Of a stretch of DNA of 64,000 nt, positions 63,377 to 64,000 are shown piece by piece. The stretch's first letter is position 1. Each line of letters begins with the position of its first letter. This DNA comes from Paenibacillus polysaccharolyticus (lineage in GTDB: Bacteria; Bacillota; Bacilli; Paenibacillales; Paenibacillaceae), in the NCBI RefSeq assembly GCF_900102085.1, contig NZ_FMVM01000003.1, forward strand, positions 62,001 through 126,000, read 5' to 3'. The position numbers were made by a program, and so were the translations under genes. Under the pieces are notes generated by a model. The model searched no databases. It was not told where the DNA came from and was given only the letters and a program-made list of their open reading frames with translations.

Positions 63377-63889
63377 TTACTTATCAATCGTTTCTACGGT
63401 AATCTGGTGTGCTTTTGCAAATTTCAACAACCGCTCGGTAATCGCTTCTGTATCGTAACGATTTAACAACTTGGTGAAAACCCATCTTTTTCCACGACTG
63501 TTGTGTTCAATAACAACAGTGCCTGGCTCAAAACGGAATTTGATAATATCGTCAACCCCGATCGATCGTTCACGATTCCCCTTCGTTGTAATGATCCGAT
63601 TACTACTAATTTTAACGTAAGGACGGCGCAACATAAAAATGACAGCCAAAAATACATAGAGCAGCATTGTGACCCAATCCCAGGTTGTCATCGGTGCTTT
63701 CACTAAAAAAGTACTCATGAACAGATACAAAAACGCCAAACCAATTAAAAAGATAGGGAACAAAAGGCTTCTGCCTTTGTAAATATCCTCACCTGGATTA
63801 CCTGTGATTGGTTGACCGCTTTTTTTACGTTGCTGATTCAATTGCTTCGAATTTTTCCGAACCGTTCTCTCGAACGAACGCCGTGACAT
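63377..63889 (-). CDS. Small membrane protein with a PH-like C-terminal region
   Basis: 170 residues: a basic N terminus (SRRSFERTVRKNSKQLNQQRKK), two membrane segments (~43-62 and ~68-86) and a ~75-residue cytoplasmic part (YVKISSNRIITTKG...RSIGVDDIIKFRFE) that looks like a bacterial PH-type domain. No function is assigned. GGGGG precedes the ATG by 6 nt. Probably co-transcribed with the HAD gene 28 nt downstream. Confidence 0.75.
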   Translation of the reverse strand: MSRRSFERTVRKNSKQLNQQRKKSGQPITGNPGEDIYKGRSLLFPIFLIGLAFLYLFMSTFLVKAPMTTWDWVTMLLYVFLAVIFMLRRPYVKISSNRIITTKGNRERSIGVDDIIKFRFEPGTVVIEHNSRGKRWVFTKLLNRYDTEAITERLLKFAKAHQITVETIDK

Positions 63890-64000
63890 GTGAATCCCCC
63901 TTATGTGTCTTGTATCGGCTTACATAATTATACTGCAAACCGAAGTTCCCCCTTATAGTAAGCATCCCCAGCTAACATGAAGAAACCTAAATATCATAAC

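Noticed and set aside
1..64000. CRISPR arrays, prophage, integrases, tRNA or rRNA genes
   Set aside because: No regularly spaced repeats, phage-type genes, cloverleaf sequences or rRNA landmarks were noticed.

Overview
The window looks like a chromosomal segment of a low-to-mid GC Gram-positive spore-former of the Paenibacillaceae, most likely Paenibacillus. This rests on clear AAGGAGG-type ribosome sites with many TTG and GTG starts, sigma-A promoters, a Bacillus-type tenI-thiO-thiS-thiG-thiF operon behind a TPP riboswitch, Bacillus-type Fur and PdhABCD, LplABC-type sugar transport genes and CcpA cre sites. No species call is possible. There are no rRNA or tRNA genes, insertion sequences, prophage or CRISPR arrays.

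Layout. 1-5.4 kb: the end of an M20 peptidase, then the glycogen genes glgBA (minus) and glgC (plus, divergent). 5.5-9.8 kb: a minus-strand operon joining an orphan PhnC-like ABC ATPase that lacks the switch histidine, a lipoprotein with repeated calcium-type D-x-(D/N)-x-D-G motifs, and a two-component system. 9.9-16 kb: an MFS transporter, an ArsR-like regulator, a HAD hydrolase, topB, and fur with a perfect PerR box over its promoter. 16-25 kb: gltD without gltB, thyA-folA, and the pdhABCD operon. 25-30 kb: an esterase, a low-molecular-weight tyrosine phosphatase, a UPF0126/TRIC-like membrane protein, thiN, a small secreted NlpC/P60 enzyme and an atypical orphan response regulator. 30-34.7 kb: the thiazole branch of thiamine synthesis under a TPP riboswitch. 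34.7-36.3 kb: an ABC-F ATPase.

The most unusual part is 36.3-47 kb, a ten-gene minus-strand operon that reads as a divergent Tad/Flp-type assembly system. It encodes a Ser/Thr kinase fused to a MinD/TadZ-like domain, a CpaB-like SAF protein, two further MinD/TadZ-like proteins, a membrane-anchored TadA-like ATPase, a TadB-TadC fusion, and four small proteins each with one N-terminal membrane segment (pilin/pseudopilin candidates). All three MinD-like modules lack the Walker A lysine. A strong promoter lies upstream, followed in the leader by a triple-nested hairpin and a U tract.

47-52 kb is a second tight operon of seven genes: HAD phosphatase, Fpg/Nei glycosylase, endonuclease IV, a cyclic-phosphate-type receiver protein, a thioredoxin-like protein, a YlmA-like ABC ATPase and an FtsJ-type RNA methyltransferase. 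The gap upstream of it folds into a closed multi-hairpin structure of about 170 nt that may be an unannotated RNA. 52.4-57.6 kb holds rnz, metH and mtnD. 57.7-62 kb holds a GntR regulator and an LplABC-type ABC importer with two cre-like sites and a 12-bp palindrome upstream. The window ends with a HAD phosphatase and a small membrane protein.
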